From NCBI GenBank assembly GCA_910589395.1, contig CAJUTL010000004.1, forward strand, positions 1 to 64,000: 64,000 nt of DNA, read 5' to 3'. The notes under the pieces are model-generated. The model was given only the letters and a program-made list of their open reading frames with translations, had not been told where the DNA came from and did not search any database. Below, piece after piece: positions 41,401 to 51,500 of the stretch. The position numbers and the translations under genes were made by a program. Source of the stretch: an uncultured Oscillospiraceae bacterium (GTDB taxonomy: Bacteria > Bacillota_A > Clostridia > Oscillospirales > Acutalibacteraceae). Every line of letters starts with the position of its first letter. The stretch's first letter is position 1.

Positions 41401-44400
41401 GAACCAGGAAGGGGTCCATTACGATCCCTGGAGCGTCTATGTAGAAGGGGAGCTGCCCGATGGAGTTTCCCTGACGGGCGCTAACAATACTCATGTTACG
41501 GTAGACACCACGGCAAGAACCTCTGAATTTAAGATCTACGCCCAGTTTGGCTCCTGCCGCTCCAATACGGTAGCGGTGAACATTGTACGGGAGCCCAGCA
41601 AGCCCACTACTGTGCAAAATTTGATCTATAACGGCACAAATGAGATCACGCCTTCCACAAAAAATGGAAGGGACGAAACTTATACTCCTTCGGTGCAGGT
41701 GTACGACCAGTACGAAGACTTGATGGCGGATTACAGCGCCAGATGGAGATACACAGTTTCCCCTGCCTCCGCCGCGGGAGATATCAGCGTTGACAGCGGC
41801 ACCGGGGCGCTGACCGTGAAGAAATGCGCAGCGGACTGCGATGTGACCATTACCGGCGTTTTCGTGCAGAACGGAAGCAGCCGTTCCCGAAGCATTACGG
41901 TAGAGGTGCGGCGCGAACCTGCCCGCCCGGATTCTGTGGAGATCAAGGAAACGGAAGTTCCCTATGTGTTCAGTACAGATGGAGGAGCTGTATTGCAATA
42001 TCTGACCGCTTCCGGTACCACACAGTATGGCGATGATCAGGTGTTCCAGCAGGGAGATTTGGCCTGGCGGCTGGATGCGGTGAAATTCCCCGATGCCACC
42101 CTGTATCGGACCACGCAGGTGCCAAACCCGGATAACCCCAGTGAAATGATCGATATGGAGACGGGAGATATCCCCCACGACCTCAGCAGCAATTCTTACA
42201 GCGCCCGGGGCGTGGTGACCTTCACGGCCGGGGGAGGGCTGCGGTTCTCCAGCACTACCTTGGCCAACAATATTCCGCGGGAGATCACTGTGACGGTGGT
42301 CGGCGCCAACAGTGTGCGGAATACCAAGACTATTAAGATCACGAGAGACGCCTCTGTGCCGGACCGCCTGTATTTCCCGCAGGATATGGAGGTTTATAAC
42401 AACGGCGTGCAAATCCCGGAAAACGGGAAAACAGTAACGGTGCCGCTGGTAGTTTATGTGAGAGATCAGTATGGTGTTGTTCTGGAAAACGCGCCGGTCA
42501 GCTGGAGCTACACCGCTCCGCTGCCCAAGGGTGTTACCGTAAACACCACGGCGAAAACCGTTACCATCGATCACACCGCTTCTCCGGGTTCTGTGCCTAT
42601 TGTAGCGGCCTGTGGCTCTCTGCGGAGCACGCTCTACCTTTCCCTCCGTCAAGACGAGGCGCTGGAGCCCAGAGCGGTAGAATTTACCGGAATCAAAAAT
42701 TCTTCCGGAACGGTGCAGCCTATTCCGGCGGGGAATGAAGTTACCCTTCCCCTTCCCGCGCAGACCGGGCAGGGCTATGAGACTTATACGGCTGTATGGG
42801 TCGTTCGGGACCAGTTTACGAACCCCATTTCCAAAATGGTAAAGTGGACGGTAGAAAATGCCAGCCCCGGAGTACAGGCGCAGATCTATGATGAATATGC
42901 CGGAATGGTGCGGTTGTATTATACAGCTCAGGCTTTGCAGGATCTGCGAAACGGCACAGACGTGGGCTTTACCCTGCGGGGTGCCGCGAAAGATGACACC
43001 ACTGTGTATGAGGACCTGAAAATTCATCTGGATCTGGATGATGCCGCACCTGCTTATGCGGTACCTGTAATGACCGATGCGGGCGAGGGCTCTGTAATAG
43101 AAAACGGCGTGGTAAAGCCGGTGGTGCCGCCGAAGGGCGCCGCCGCCAAGGAGATCATTATAGATGCCGAGGTCTACGACCAGTACGGCAGAAAAATGCC
43201 GGAAGAAACAGCGGATATCAAGCTTGTTACAACAGCGCCGGGGCTGCGGCTGACGCAGGCGGCCGGTACCAGCCGGGGAACGTTGTACGTGAATTCCACC
43301 GTAACGGGCCTTTTGGTGACCTTGCAGGCCACGCCTCATGGAAAACCGGAAAACGTTCGGGACGAAAGCTCCCTGCTGGTGGTTTTGAGCAAGGGTACCG
43401 CCTATGCTTATGAATTGTATCTGGCGGAAACCAACCAGTACCGGTTTGATATCCCCTATTGGAACAATAAGCAGATGGCGAATAAACCGGATCCAGATTT
43501 TGCCGATCAGCTTACCCTGCGCGCCGAGGTGGTAGACCAGTACGGCGCCTGGATGCGGTCTGATTCCGCCCTGTATCACCCCCTGTGGGAGTTTGTGGGC
43601 GACCATACCGGCGTGGAATTTGCCACTGGCGATACTGACGGAGACGGGATCGCGGAAGGCGAGGACGTTACCTTTAACATTACGAACCGGGCGGTGCCTG
43701 CCGGGCAGCTGAGCCACACTGTGACCCTGCGGCTGCATACCAGCAATCAGGCCGAGGACCGGTACTTTACCAAAACAGTTACCCTGCGGCTGAACCGCGA
43801 GGAGCCGGAAAGCACCTATCTGTATATCACCGGGGCCGATGAAAACGGCGTGGATACGCCCCTGCAAAGACCCTATGCGAAGGATAAGTCTGTGGTCTAT
43901 CAGTTTGATCCGGTGGTGTATGATCAGTACGGTGCTCCTGTGGAAGATGCTGAGATCGCAATGGATCTGGATCGGTCCGTGCTGGAGGGCCTGGACAATA
44001 TTCTGGTAGAGGAGATCTACAAACGGGGCGAAAGCGCCGAAAACGGCAATCTGCCCATCGAATACAAGATATACCGAGTGGAGTACAGTGGCCCGGAGGA
44101 CGAGACCGGAACAAAAACCCTGATCGCGGAATTTGACCGGCTTACCGGAGAGCTTACCGTTTATACCGAGTGCGATTGTCTTGAGAAGCTGGCTTTCACA
44201 GCCAATTATGAGCCCTTGGGCGAGGCTGGCTTTAAGAAACTGACAGTTCCCATTATTCAGGAAGAGCTTCGCCCCTATACAGTGAAGATCAACCGCACTT
44301 GCAAAGATTTCGTAATGGCGGGCAGTAAAGATCCCATTCAGGACTATGTTTATACAACGATCTATGACCAGTACGGCGGAATTTACACCGGGAACGTTTC

Positions 44401-45493
44401 CATTCAGTGGAGCCTGATGCTGCCGGAGAAGGACGAGGGCGGAAATTACCTGCCCTATAATGTGGAGCTGGACGAAAAGGGCAACGAAAGGCCGCCCAGC
44501 CAGTTCCTGGTACTGAAAAACGACGCGCCCGACAGCACCACTACCTTGACGGTACAGCCGGAAAGCTTCTATACCAATAAGCTGATCCTGCTGCAGTGCC
44601 TGGTGATCGATACCCGGTATATGATGGATCAATCCCGCTGGGTATACGAATATTCCCAGATCAGTGTTCACCGGCCCTACAACAACACCGGAGTGACCGT
44701 TACCTTTGATGCCGGAGAGTACGGAAAGCTGGTAGGCGAAAGCCAAATTGCCATCACTTCCGGCGAAGCGCCCCAGAACCCGCCGGGTGTGAAAACAGTG
44801 GAGGGCTACGGCTTTGTGGGCTGGACCTCAGACGGTGAGATGGTGGTAGACGCCACGCAGATAGCCGTGTTTACCGATATCACCTACGTAGCGGTCTATA
44901 AAGATGTGACCACCACCAGGTTCCTGGAGGGTTATGGCGATAAGACTGTCCGCCCGGAAAATAAGATCACCAGAGCGGAGTTCGTTTCCATGGTGGTAAG
45001 GGCCCTGGGCGGCTTTGATTCCGAGAAAAATTACGGAAAAGCCTTCCAGGACGTGGCGCAGGGAAGATGGTATTCCAATTCCATTGCCTACGCGAAGCAG
45101 CTGAAGATCATAGACGGCTATGGTGATGGAACTTTCCGGCCAAACGCCTATATCACCAGAGGCGAGGCGGCCAGGATCCTGGCGGACGCCGCGAAGCTCA
45201 CTTCAGGAAAATCGGGCACCTTCCAGGACGTAAGGCCCGGTGCCTGGTATGAAAAGTATATTGAAGCTCTGGCGGAAGCCAAGGTAGCAGACGGCTATGA
45301 GGACGGCACCTACCGTCCGGAAAAGCACATCACCAGGGCGGAGGCCGTGAAGCTGATCGTGATGATCACGAAGAACGCTTTGAACGACCTGGAGCGCACC
45401 AACATTCAGAAGTACGCCTATTGTCCATTTATTGATATCGATAAGAGGCATTGGGCTTATGCATATGTCCTACGTGCGGCGGGTATCGCCTAA
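38417..45493 (+). CDS. Giant SLH-anchored surface protein 1 (2358 aa)
   Basis: A secreted protein with a signal peptide at 1-33 (VALILTLLLAVYGLPVVPAV). Residues about 55-240 form a beta domain (MRFVQTGFDATTGILTMSLQ) shared with the third giant protein. From about residue 960 comes an array of Ig-like units of about 115-125 residues. At least eight are marked by DQY or DQF words (nt 41336, 41703, 42463, 42810, 43178, 43532, 43921 and 44367), usually with a Trp 10-20 residues later. An InlB-like repeat (VTFDAGEYGKLVG to GYGFVGWTSDGE) is near 2095-2160. Three SLH domains follow (GYGDKTVRPENKITRAEF, GYGDGTFRPNAYITRGEA, GYEDGTYRPEKHITRAEA). It is the likely wall anchor for this locus; binding target unknown. 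Confidence 0.88.
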   Translation: MKQWKRVVALILTLLLAVYGLPVVPAVQALKVTAEEETPFSDLETEETAAVPDTRMRFVQTGFDATTGILTMSLQIKPEPGARNETVREGVFVFQTDGNRVVPITRPRADPQPPFLTEERRAIRAYNGKIAAVLSNRSTMPQAVQEFLATEKAKIISDTGDFEMAMSSQNLYSRYTGYLVSGARKDQGNTSMLDCYFQFYFNEGEFPEPDEEGYVTVIDLDFQCYDNMNPAESTEMLFSGSIHVPETAKEAQEIVDQFYYENSAGEKVSLAMGGAGFIQKYRDEYYSAQEGEAYYYYDEPQLSTWRKNGSASRTTWSRNPAQSIAGEEAPGVWYDNVNVKYLVRSLSVGNNNTVSGDTIEDPEHPGQGIEIPDPDFQRPTNSSGVVIESGRYPRYDIPTYEQSQQNDTEGNWIPEGHQGNGKRPALKYYAGTETSGTTSPEHDDFEGFFTGLKWEFILNDDISLESCEVTEESGEGKLVPTVNGEYYRVKEATLTDPKLEGSKLVGKKLWVVYKVLDPEDPNLDEYFMKAPVGVTLDMVPSEITYADEFLEGPEQEIVRTDVAAPQLHVTHEAANLDNLLWHTEAAGPVITGQKARFAIRAIFEMDGKAIHGDMIDIGLYKGTVVPSAVGTQTENLVSSVTNSAGEPVEGFCVGNTALDGSGQETIKDAISQGTSLYGFLYDQYQAAYQDKWPALELVPTSNTQKIYTAFGKSCPFEITRGIGNSYTIIYRDDTSVNDVVEGEHILRATYTEPGGTKITEEKTVYVSKPKDRLSYMRTSLTNSYQMLGMKEVEENGIKGTVYQLSYEVPARNIDNKVATNTEYVRIMELANQWRDKDVMPEELLRHDLVSGLRQDANGAIDVAKARQKGFTISYELSYPDGGAPQGVYLQEMNTQGKFTYNSNTLEGARFNLRITAAFEGETRFVEYQFQFTRKPRSLQQIAIYPPAHQTGYTIMVPLKAEGTADRLLDVVPVDQYGSQWDWGAVEEAYAPGGRLNQEGVHYDPWSVYVEGELPDGVSLTGANNTHVTVDTTARTSEFKIYAQFGSCRSNTVAVNIVREPSKPTTVQNLIYNGTNEITPSTKNGRDETYTPSVQVYDQYEDLMADYSARWRYTVSPASAAGDISVDSGTGALTVKKCAADCDVTITGVFVQNGSSRSRSITVEVRREPARPDSVEIKETEVPYVFSTDGGAVLQYLTASGTTQYGDDQVFQQGDLAWRLDAVKFPDATLYRTTQVPNPDNPSEMIDMETGDIPHDLSSNSYSARGVVTFTAGGGLRFSSTTLANNIPREITVTVVGANSVRNTKTIKITRDASVPDRLYFPQDMEVYNNGVQIPENGKTVTVPLVVYVRDQYGVVLENAPVSWSYTAPLPKGVTVNTTAKTVTIDHTASPGSVPIVAACGSLRSTLYLSLRQDEALEPRAVEFTGIKNSSGTVQPIPAGNEVTLPLPAQTGQGYETYTAVWVVRDQFTNPISKMVKWTVENASPGVQAQIYDEYAGMVRLYYTAQALQDLRNGTDVGFTLRGAAKDDTTVYEDLKIHLDLDDAAPAYAVPVMTDAGEGSVIENGVVKPVVPPKGAAAKEIIIDAEVYDQYGRKMPEETADIKLVTTAPGLRLTQAAGTSRGTLYVNSTVTGLLVTLQATPHGKPENVRDESSLLVVLSKGTAYAYELYLAETNQYRFDIPYWNNKQMANKPDPDFADQLTLRAEVVDQYGAWMRSDSALYHPLWEFVGDHTGVEFATGDTDGDGIAEGEDVTFNITNRAVPAGQLSHTVTLRLHTSNQAEDRYFTKTVTLRLNREEPESTYLYITGADENGVDTPLQRPYAKDKSVVYQFDPVVYDQYGAPVEDAEIAMDLDRSVLEGLDNILVEEIYKRGESAENGNLPIEYKIYRVEYSGPEDETGTKTLIAEFDRLTGELTVYTECDCLEKLAFTANYEPLGEAGFKKLTVPIIQEELRPYTVKINRTCKDFVMAGSKDPIQDYVYTTIYDQYGGIYTGNVSIQWSLMLPEKDEGGNYLPYNVELDEKGNERPPSQFLVLKNDAPDSTTTLTVQPESFYTNKLILLQCLVIDTRYMMDQSRWVYEYSQISVHRPYNNTGVTVTFDAGEYGKLVGESQIAITSGEAPQNPPGVKTVEGYGFVGWTSDGEMVVDATQIAVFTDITYVAVYKDVTTTRFLEGYGDKTVRPENKITRAEFVSMVVRALGGFDSEKNYGKAFQDVAQGRWYSNSIAYAKQLKIIDGYGDGTFRPNAYITRGEAARILADAAKLTSGKSGTFQDVRPGAWYEKYIEALAEAKVADGYEDGTYRPEKHITRAEAVKLIVMITKNALNDLERTNIQKYAYCPFIDIDKRHWAYAYVLRAAGIA

Positions 45494-45526
45494 CCGTTGC
45501 GGGAACGAAAAGGAGGTACGGTTTTC

Positions 45527-48500
45527 ATGAGTAAGATGAAAGCTAGTTTCAGAAAAGGAAATTTCGGAAGAAGGCTGATCGTAGTAGCCTTGCTGCTGGC
45601 TATGCTGATGGCAGTAGTAGGAAGCACAGCCGCGCTTGCCTGGAATGCCGAGTTCAGTATTCTGGTAGCTGGCAGCAGCACTGTGAAGCAGGATGGCGTA
45701 CTTACCGCCTCCCTTACAGAAACGCTGAACTTTCAGTCGGATAAGGTGTTTGTTGGCACCAGCGGCATGAACAAGGTGTATTCCCTGCGAATTACGCTGA
45801 CAAACATTGACGAAAACACCCCGCTGCAGCTGCAAGTCAGCAACAGCAGCGGAAAAAACAAATGGACTGAAGAAAGGGATAAAAACGACAGACTGTACTA
45901 TACGTATAAGTCTCGGGAAGCTTTGACAAAGGGCAGCTTTGATACCCTGATGTCTCAGCTGAGCATTGGCTTTAACAGTAGCAGCCAGGAGAAATACGGC
46001 GAGGGGTCTGTTTCCATTAAAGCATACAGGAACGGCTCTGTATCAGACTGGAACCAGATCACAAACAGGCCCTACAGTGAGTATACCTGCAGCTTCAGGT
46101 TCTATAACTATGCTCAGGGCGAAGCGAACAGCGACAGCAAGAAAATGGATTATAAGAGCGATTATGCGGCAAGCTATGACAGCTCTTATTCCAGCGATGT
46201 TCCCGACGGGCAGGTAAATACGGGTGTTTTGGTAGAATCCCCCGACGCAGCAGGCGGTAAGGCGGAGTTTGACCTGTACCTTACCGAAAAAGGCCGCGGC
46301 CTGAAAGCTTCTGTGGGTTATCAGATCAAGAAAAGCACAGAGGCCTGGACTACGTCAGTTACCCAGAAGTATGTAAGGGAAATCGACGATCTTTCTGCTT
46401 GGAATCTCGATGAGCCGATCCATATCTCTGTAGAAGGCCTGGAAGCGGGAAAGACTTATGATATCCGGGGTATGATCGCTACAGACGGCAAAACCAATAC
46501 GCCGAAGTATACCTCGGAGCTGAGCTTCAATTACCGGAAGCCGAATATCAACTCTTTCAGCATCGGCGGTGTTACCACCATTTATCAGGGTGGTAAGGGC
46601 CTGATGAACCTTTCCATGCTCACTACCTTCAACGATTCCAACGCGGTTGGCGTGGAAAACTATGTGGGAGCGGACGGCAGGACTTATAGCGGCCCGGCTT
46701 TGAAGGCGGATATTTACTTCACCGCAAACCGCGATTTTACAACGACTACAGATGAGGATGGAAACGAAGTTTACGGCGAAGATCATTCCGCTTGGTATCA
46801 GATCCCGTCCTACAGCACTACAAAGGAAATGACGGACAGCAACGGAACAGTATCGGCCACTTTTGCGAAAACCTGGCTGAACTTCCATGTTCCCAGCTGT
46901 CTTCAGGATTTGGGTGTGGCGGGGAATACAGCGCCCATCAACAGCACTACCTGCGCCTTTAAGCTGGTGGTGACAGACCTGTATACCGGCTATACGGCCG
47001 TAAGCTATTCCGACCCCTTTACCATTGACTCCGGCGCGCCTACAAAGCCTGTTATGCGGGCGGTCAGCGGCGGAGAAAATAAGGATCTGTCCCTGGATAA
47101 GGCAGTGGTAGTAGGCGGCACAGGAGAAGACGGAGCAGCTCAGGTGAGCATCAATATCGGAGATTCCCAGGATAATGGCGGCTCCGGTATCAAGCAGTAC
47201 AGCTACAGCATGTACTACCTGCCCACAGACAGCGTTCCCGGCGGGCTTTCCACCACAGCCGCTGTATTGCAGAGGCTCAGCACCTATACGCCCACTACAT
47301 ATGATACCGGGTGTGATTATAAGGATTGGGCCTCCTTGTCCGATAAGCTGGATTCCTCTGGAAACCCTGTAAGCAATATGACCGAGCTGGTGGTTTCCAA
47401 GGATGGTTACTACCGTGTAGTGGCGCGGGCGGAGGACGAGGCCGGCTTCATTTCAGAAGTGGTAGAAGGCTACTTCCGTGTGGATCTGACGTCTCCCAAG
47501 GCCCCTCAGGCCCGGCTTGCGAAGAAAGAGAGCGGAAGCTTTAAGCCCTATGATAACCGTACTTATACCGAAAGCGATGTCTGGGCGTTCGCTTACTCCG
47601 AGCCTCAGACCGGCAAAGCGCTGAAAACCTTTAAGTTCTCTACAAACGGCGGCCTTACCTGGACGGATATCAGCACCATCGCTTCTGATAAAAAGCTGGT
47701 AAAGCTTACCAACACCAGCGATACCGTGCCGGTGTATACAGGGAACAACTATACAAGCTCTCAGAATTTTGTATATCAGGTAGGCATTGACCTTACCGGC
47801 CTGGGCTATAGCGATTATGTTCCCCTGCTGTTCAAGGCTGTGGATATGCTAGGCAATGAGTCTATGGTATCCAATGAAGTTGCGATGCGTACCTCCAGCA
47901 ATGTGACCACGGTGGCCACCCTTTCCCATGACCCCATTGAGGTGGCTATGGCTTTGGGTAATACCGAGCTGGAAATGGAACGCAACATTGTTCCGTTGAA
48001 AATGCGCGCGGCAAAGATGATCAATGAGAAGTACTACGGTACTTCCGGCAGCAGCAATATCAACGCCGCTGACTTCAACCCCTATCTGTATACGCAGAGC
48101 CATACCTGTACCTACACCACAGACAGCGGCACAGGCGCATGTACTCAGGGCGCCAGCTGCCCCTATAATATTGTGGAGGCAAAGGGCTATTCCATTTATA
48201 AGCCGGAGTGGATCAATATTTCCGGTTTGATGAGCGGAGATGCCAGCAAAAAGATTACAGAATGGGCGCAATATGACCACGATACTCGTACCGGTTCAAG
48301 TGTAGCAATCAACGAGAATGGCCGTGTACGTGCGTATACAGACCGGCATGCCGTAGGGAACGGTGATAATGGTGAAGACACCAATGCCTGTATGATGCGT
48401 AAGCGCCATATTATGGATATCGGCGGGAATAGTGACTGGTCCAAAATTCTGTTTGCCGGTGTCAGTGAGGAAGCAAACAGCGACTGGCTGTTCTATCATT

Positions 48501-51500
48501 TCTCTCAGAACACCAATAAGTCCATTATCTTTACTATGGATACGGCAAAGTGCGACTTCCATACTTACAGACAGTCTGGTTTCTGGTTTAATACTACGAT
48601 CCGCAAAAACCAGGCGGGAACCTGGGTCGTCTCCGGTTACCGTGTGATGATCGTGCAGGGCGGTGGTTCGTGGAGCCTGACAGACAAACGAGGTCAAACC
48701 AGTGCCTGCGGTATTCAGGTGCAGAAGTTTACGGATCAGCCTGTAGAAACGCTGGCAGATAGCGGTGGAACAAATACGGGTACCGTTATTGCTACCGCAA
48801 ACCTCAGCGGCAGCGGCGCAACGATCCAAAATTTCATGATCGATCTGACCGGTTCGACTTGCTCAATTTATAAAATCGAAAATACCATGGCAGACAGCAA
48901 TCTGAACGTGAAGTATTTCCGGGCAAATGGCAACAAGATCCTGAACAATGTTTCCACACCTCGTCCTACAGTAGACGGACACACCATTGGCGATGTGGAC
49001 GATGCTTCCAACCCCTACCGTGATACAGACTGCTACGGTTTCGGCCCGGTTATTGGTTATGACAGCCATAGCTGCCAAATTGAAACTCGCGTAGAATTCA
49101 GCAACATCGCTATTTTCTATAACGTAGGCCGTACCTTGTCTGAAGTGGTTACAGAGCCTTCCTGGGGCGAAGGAAAGGCAAGATTTATTATGAACCTTTC
49201 CGATGACCCGCAGGGGGATTTCAGCGATCCTATTCTGACAGCACAGATTCAGTGGCGTTTGAATAACGATAAGGCAAGATATGTAGGCTGGGGCAAGGCC
49301 AGCCAGCGTCAGGGCACTATCGATTTCTTAAATCGTATGGCGGGCCAGGGCGCGACTGATGCAGACCGGGCTCTGTACGGTATGTATGAAAGCCGACTTG
49401 GCTCTGGACCGCAAGGTACTGCTCAAGAATATACAGATATAGCCACTTATATTACGCAGCAGTACTATATTGAGTTGGGCTTCAATACCGACAACGGGCC
49501 CATCAAGGATCAGGTATCTCCCAGCGGGGGCCTTCAGAAGGGCGTCGCCTATACCCTGGATAACATTTCCAACCTGCACCTGGCGGTCAATCCGCCGGAG
49601 CGGGGCGAATCCTCGGCGAACCCGGACTTCCCCGCGGGCCGCTGGTATATGGTGCACGATCCCAAGGGCATGGGAGATGAGGTGGACGTGCGAAGCGGGC
49701 AGTATTCCGACGCGCTGGAAACCGGCATCACCCTGCCCGGGCGGTATACCTATTACTTTGCCCCCTCTGAGGAGGATGTGAAGAACAATACCCTGGATCC
49801 CGCCACTGCCGTGTTTGATTTTGTGGTGAACCAGAGGCCTGTGGCGCAATTTGCCGCCACCATTGCCAACCAGGGCAGCACGAAGGTTTTGCAGGTCACG
49901 GATGTTTCCTATGACCCGGACTGCCCCAGCGGCCCCATCAGCGAGGGCGGCGTTCAGCTCAGCGGTATTGTCAAGCGGGAATGGAAGTATCAGTTCCTGA
50001 CAAAGAGTGGAGATAAGCTGGTAGTGTCGAGAGAAAGCGGCTGGTCAACCAGCAGCCTGAACGGCCGTACCCTCAACAGCCTGACCGGCTACAATGATAT
50101 GCCCTCTGGCACGGTACTGACCATTTACGAGCGCGTTACCGATACCGCGACCCGCAGAGTGGCGGTGAAAAATGCCAGCGGTCAGGTCACGGGCTATCGC
50201 TACGAAGCCATCAACGGCGCCGTCAGCGATGTGTGCCAGGTCAACGCCACAGAAGGTGTTACGGTCACCTATGCGCCCCAGAGCGTCATGAGCATGACCC
50301 CCACCATTATGTATGATACCGCCAGTGACGCAGGTTCTTCCCACCGGTCTATCAAGGTAGAACGTCTCAGCTCTCACCCCCAGAAAAACTACTTTACTCC
50401 GTCCTTTGCCATCAACCTGACAGAGGTCGGCATAGAGGGTGCGAATAAGGAGAGCGGGTATACCCAGCTGACAAAGAGTGGAAACGATTACTATTACGGC
50501 AGCCAGCTGGTGCTGAAGTGCGTTACGGCGCCTACTGCCACCGGAAATATCGGCAACGGAGAAATCGGCAGTACCGGCGGCGTGTGGGAGGTTCCTTACT
50601 CCTTTATCAGTGCCCGCGGTCAGATCGGCAAGCATATCAAGATCCAGCTTACTGAGAGGACCTATGGCCTTTCCGCCGCATCGGCGGCGCTGGGCAAAAC
50701 GGAAAAGGATTATATTCCCGACCAGTCTGCTCGTTCTATCCTGTATGAAAAGGATACCCAGGCTCCCACCGCGCAGGTGGTTACCACCGGCATGCTGGTG
50801 GCCGGTTCTTCCGAGCAGCAGCCCTATGCGGCCAACAGCTATCTGGATGTAACAAGCAACGATAAGTTTGTTATGATCAATGTGGGCGGCTCTGAAGACC
50901 AGGAAGGCGTCCTCAGAGGCTACGGCTATTACTTCTACGATAAGAACGCCTCTGGCACGGAGACCAAGTGGTACAAAATGAATGCCGACGGCACTTTGAC
51001 CCAGGTTTCCAATGCGAAGACGGCCCTGCAGCAGCTGCCGAAGACCGGCGGTTCTATCAAGATCGGCAGGGCCGCCATGCGGAAAACGCCGGTAGATTCT
51101 TTGAACGTGGCGGTATTTGCCTATGATAACCAGACCGGAATGGCTAACGAGACCGGAGGCAACCAGACCGCAAAAACAAGGATCACCGACATTAAGCTGA
51201 CCATTTCCAAGCCCATGCCGCCTGAGATCTCCGTCACAAACATGATGAACCAGAATGTGGCGTACATCAGCAACGAAAACGGTTCTCAGGCCAATATAGC
51301 CGCCGGAAAGACAGACACGCAGACGACCGATCTGTTCGACTTCTCCTCCACCAATGTTACGGTGCGCTTCGATCCCAGAAAAGCAAAGTATGCTCCCAAC
51401 AGCTCCGGCGATCTGGTATTGAATGCGGGCGGGCAGGAATATTATCAGGATTATTACGGCGCGGCGGATATGACCGGCGTGGCGAATATCCGGTATTCTA

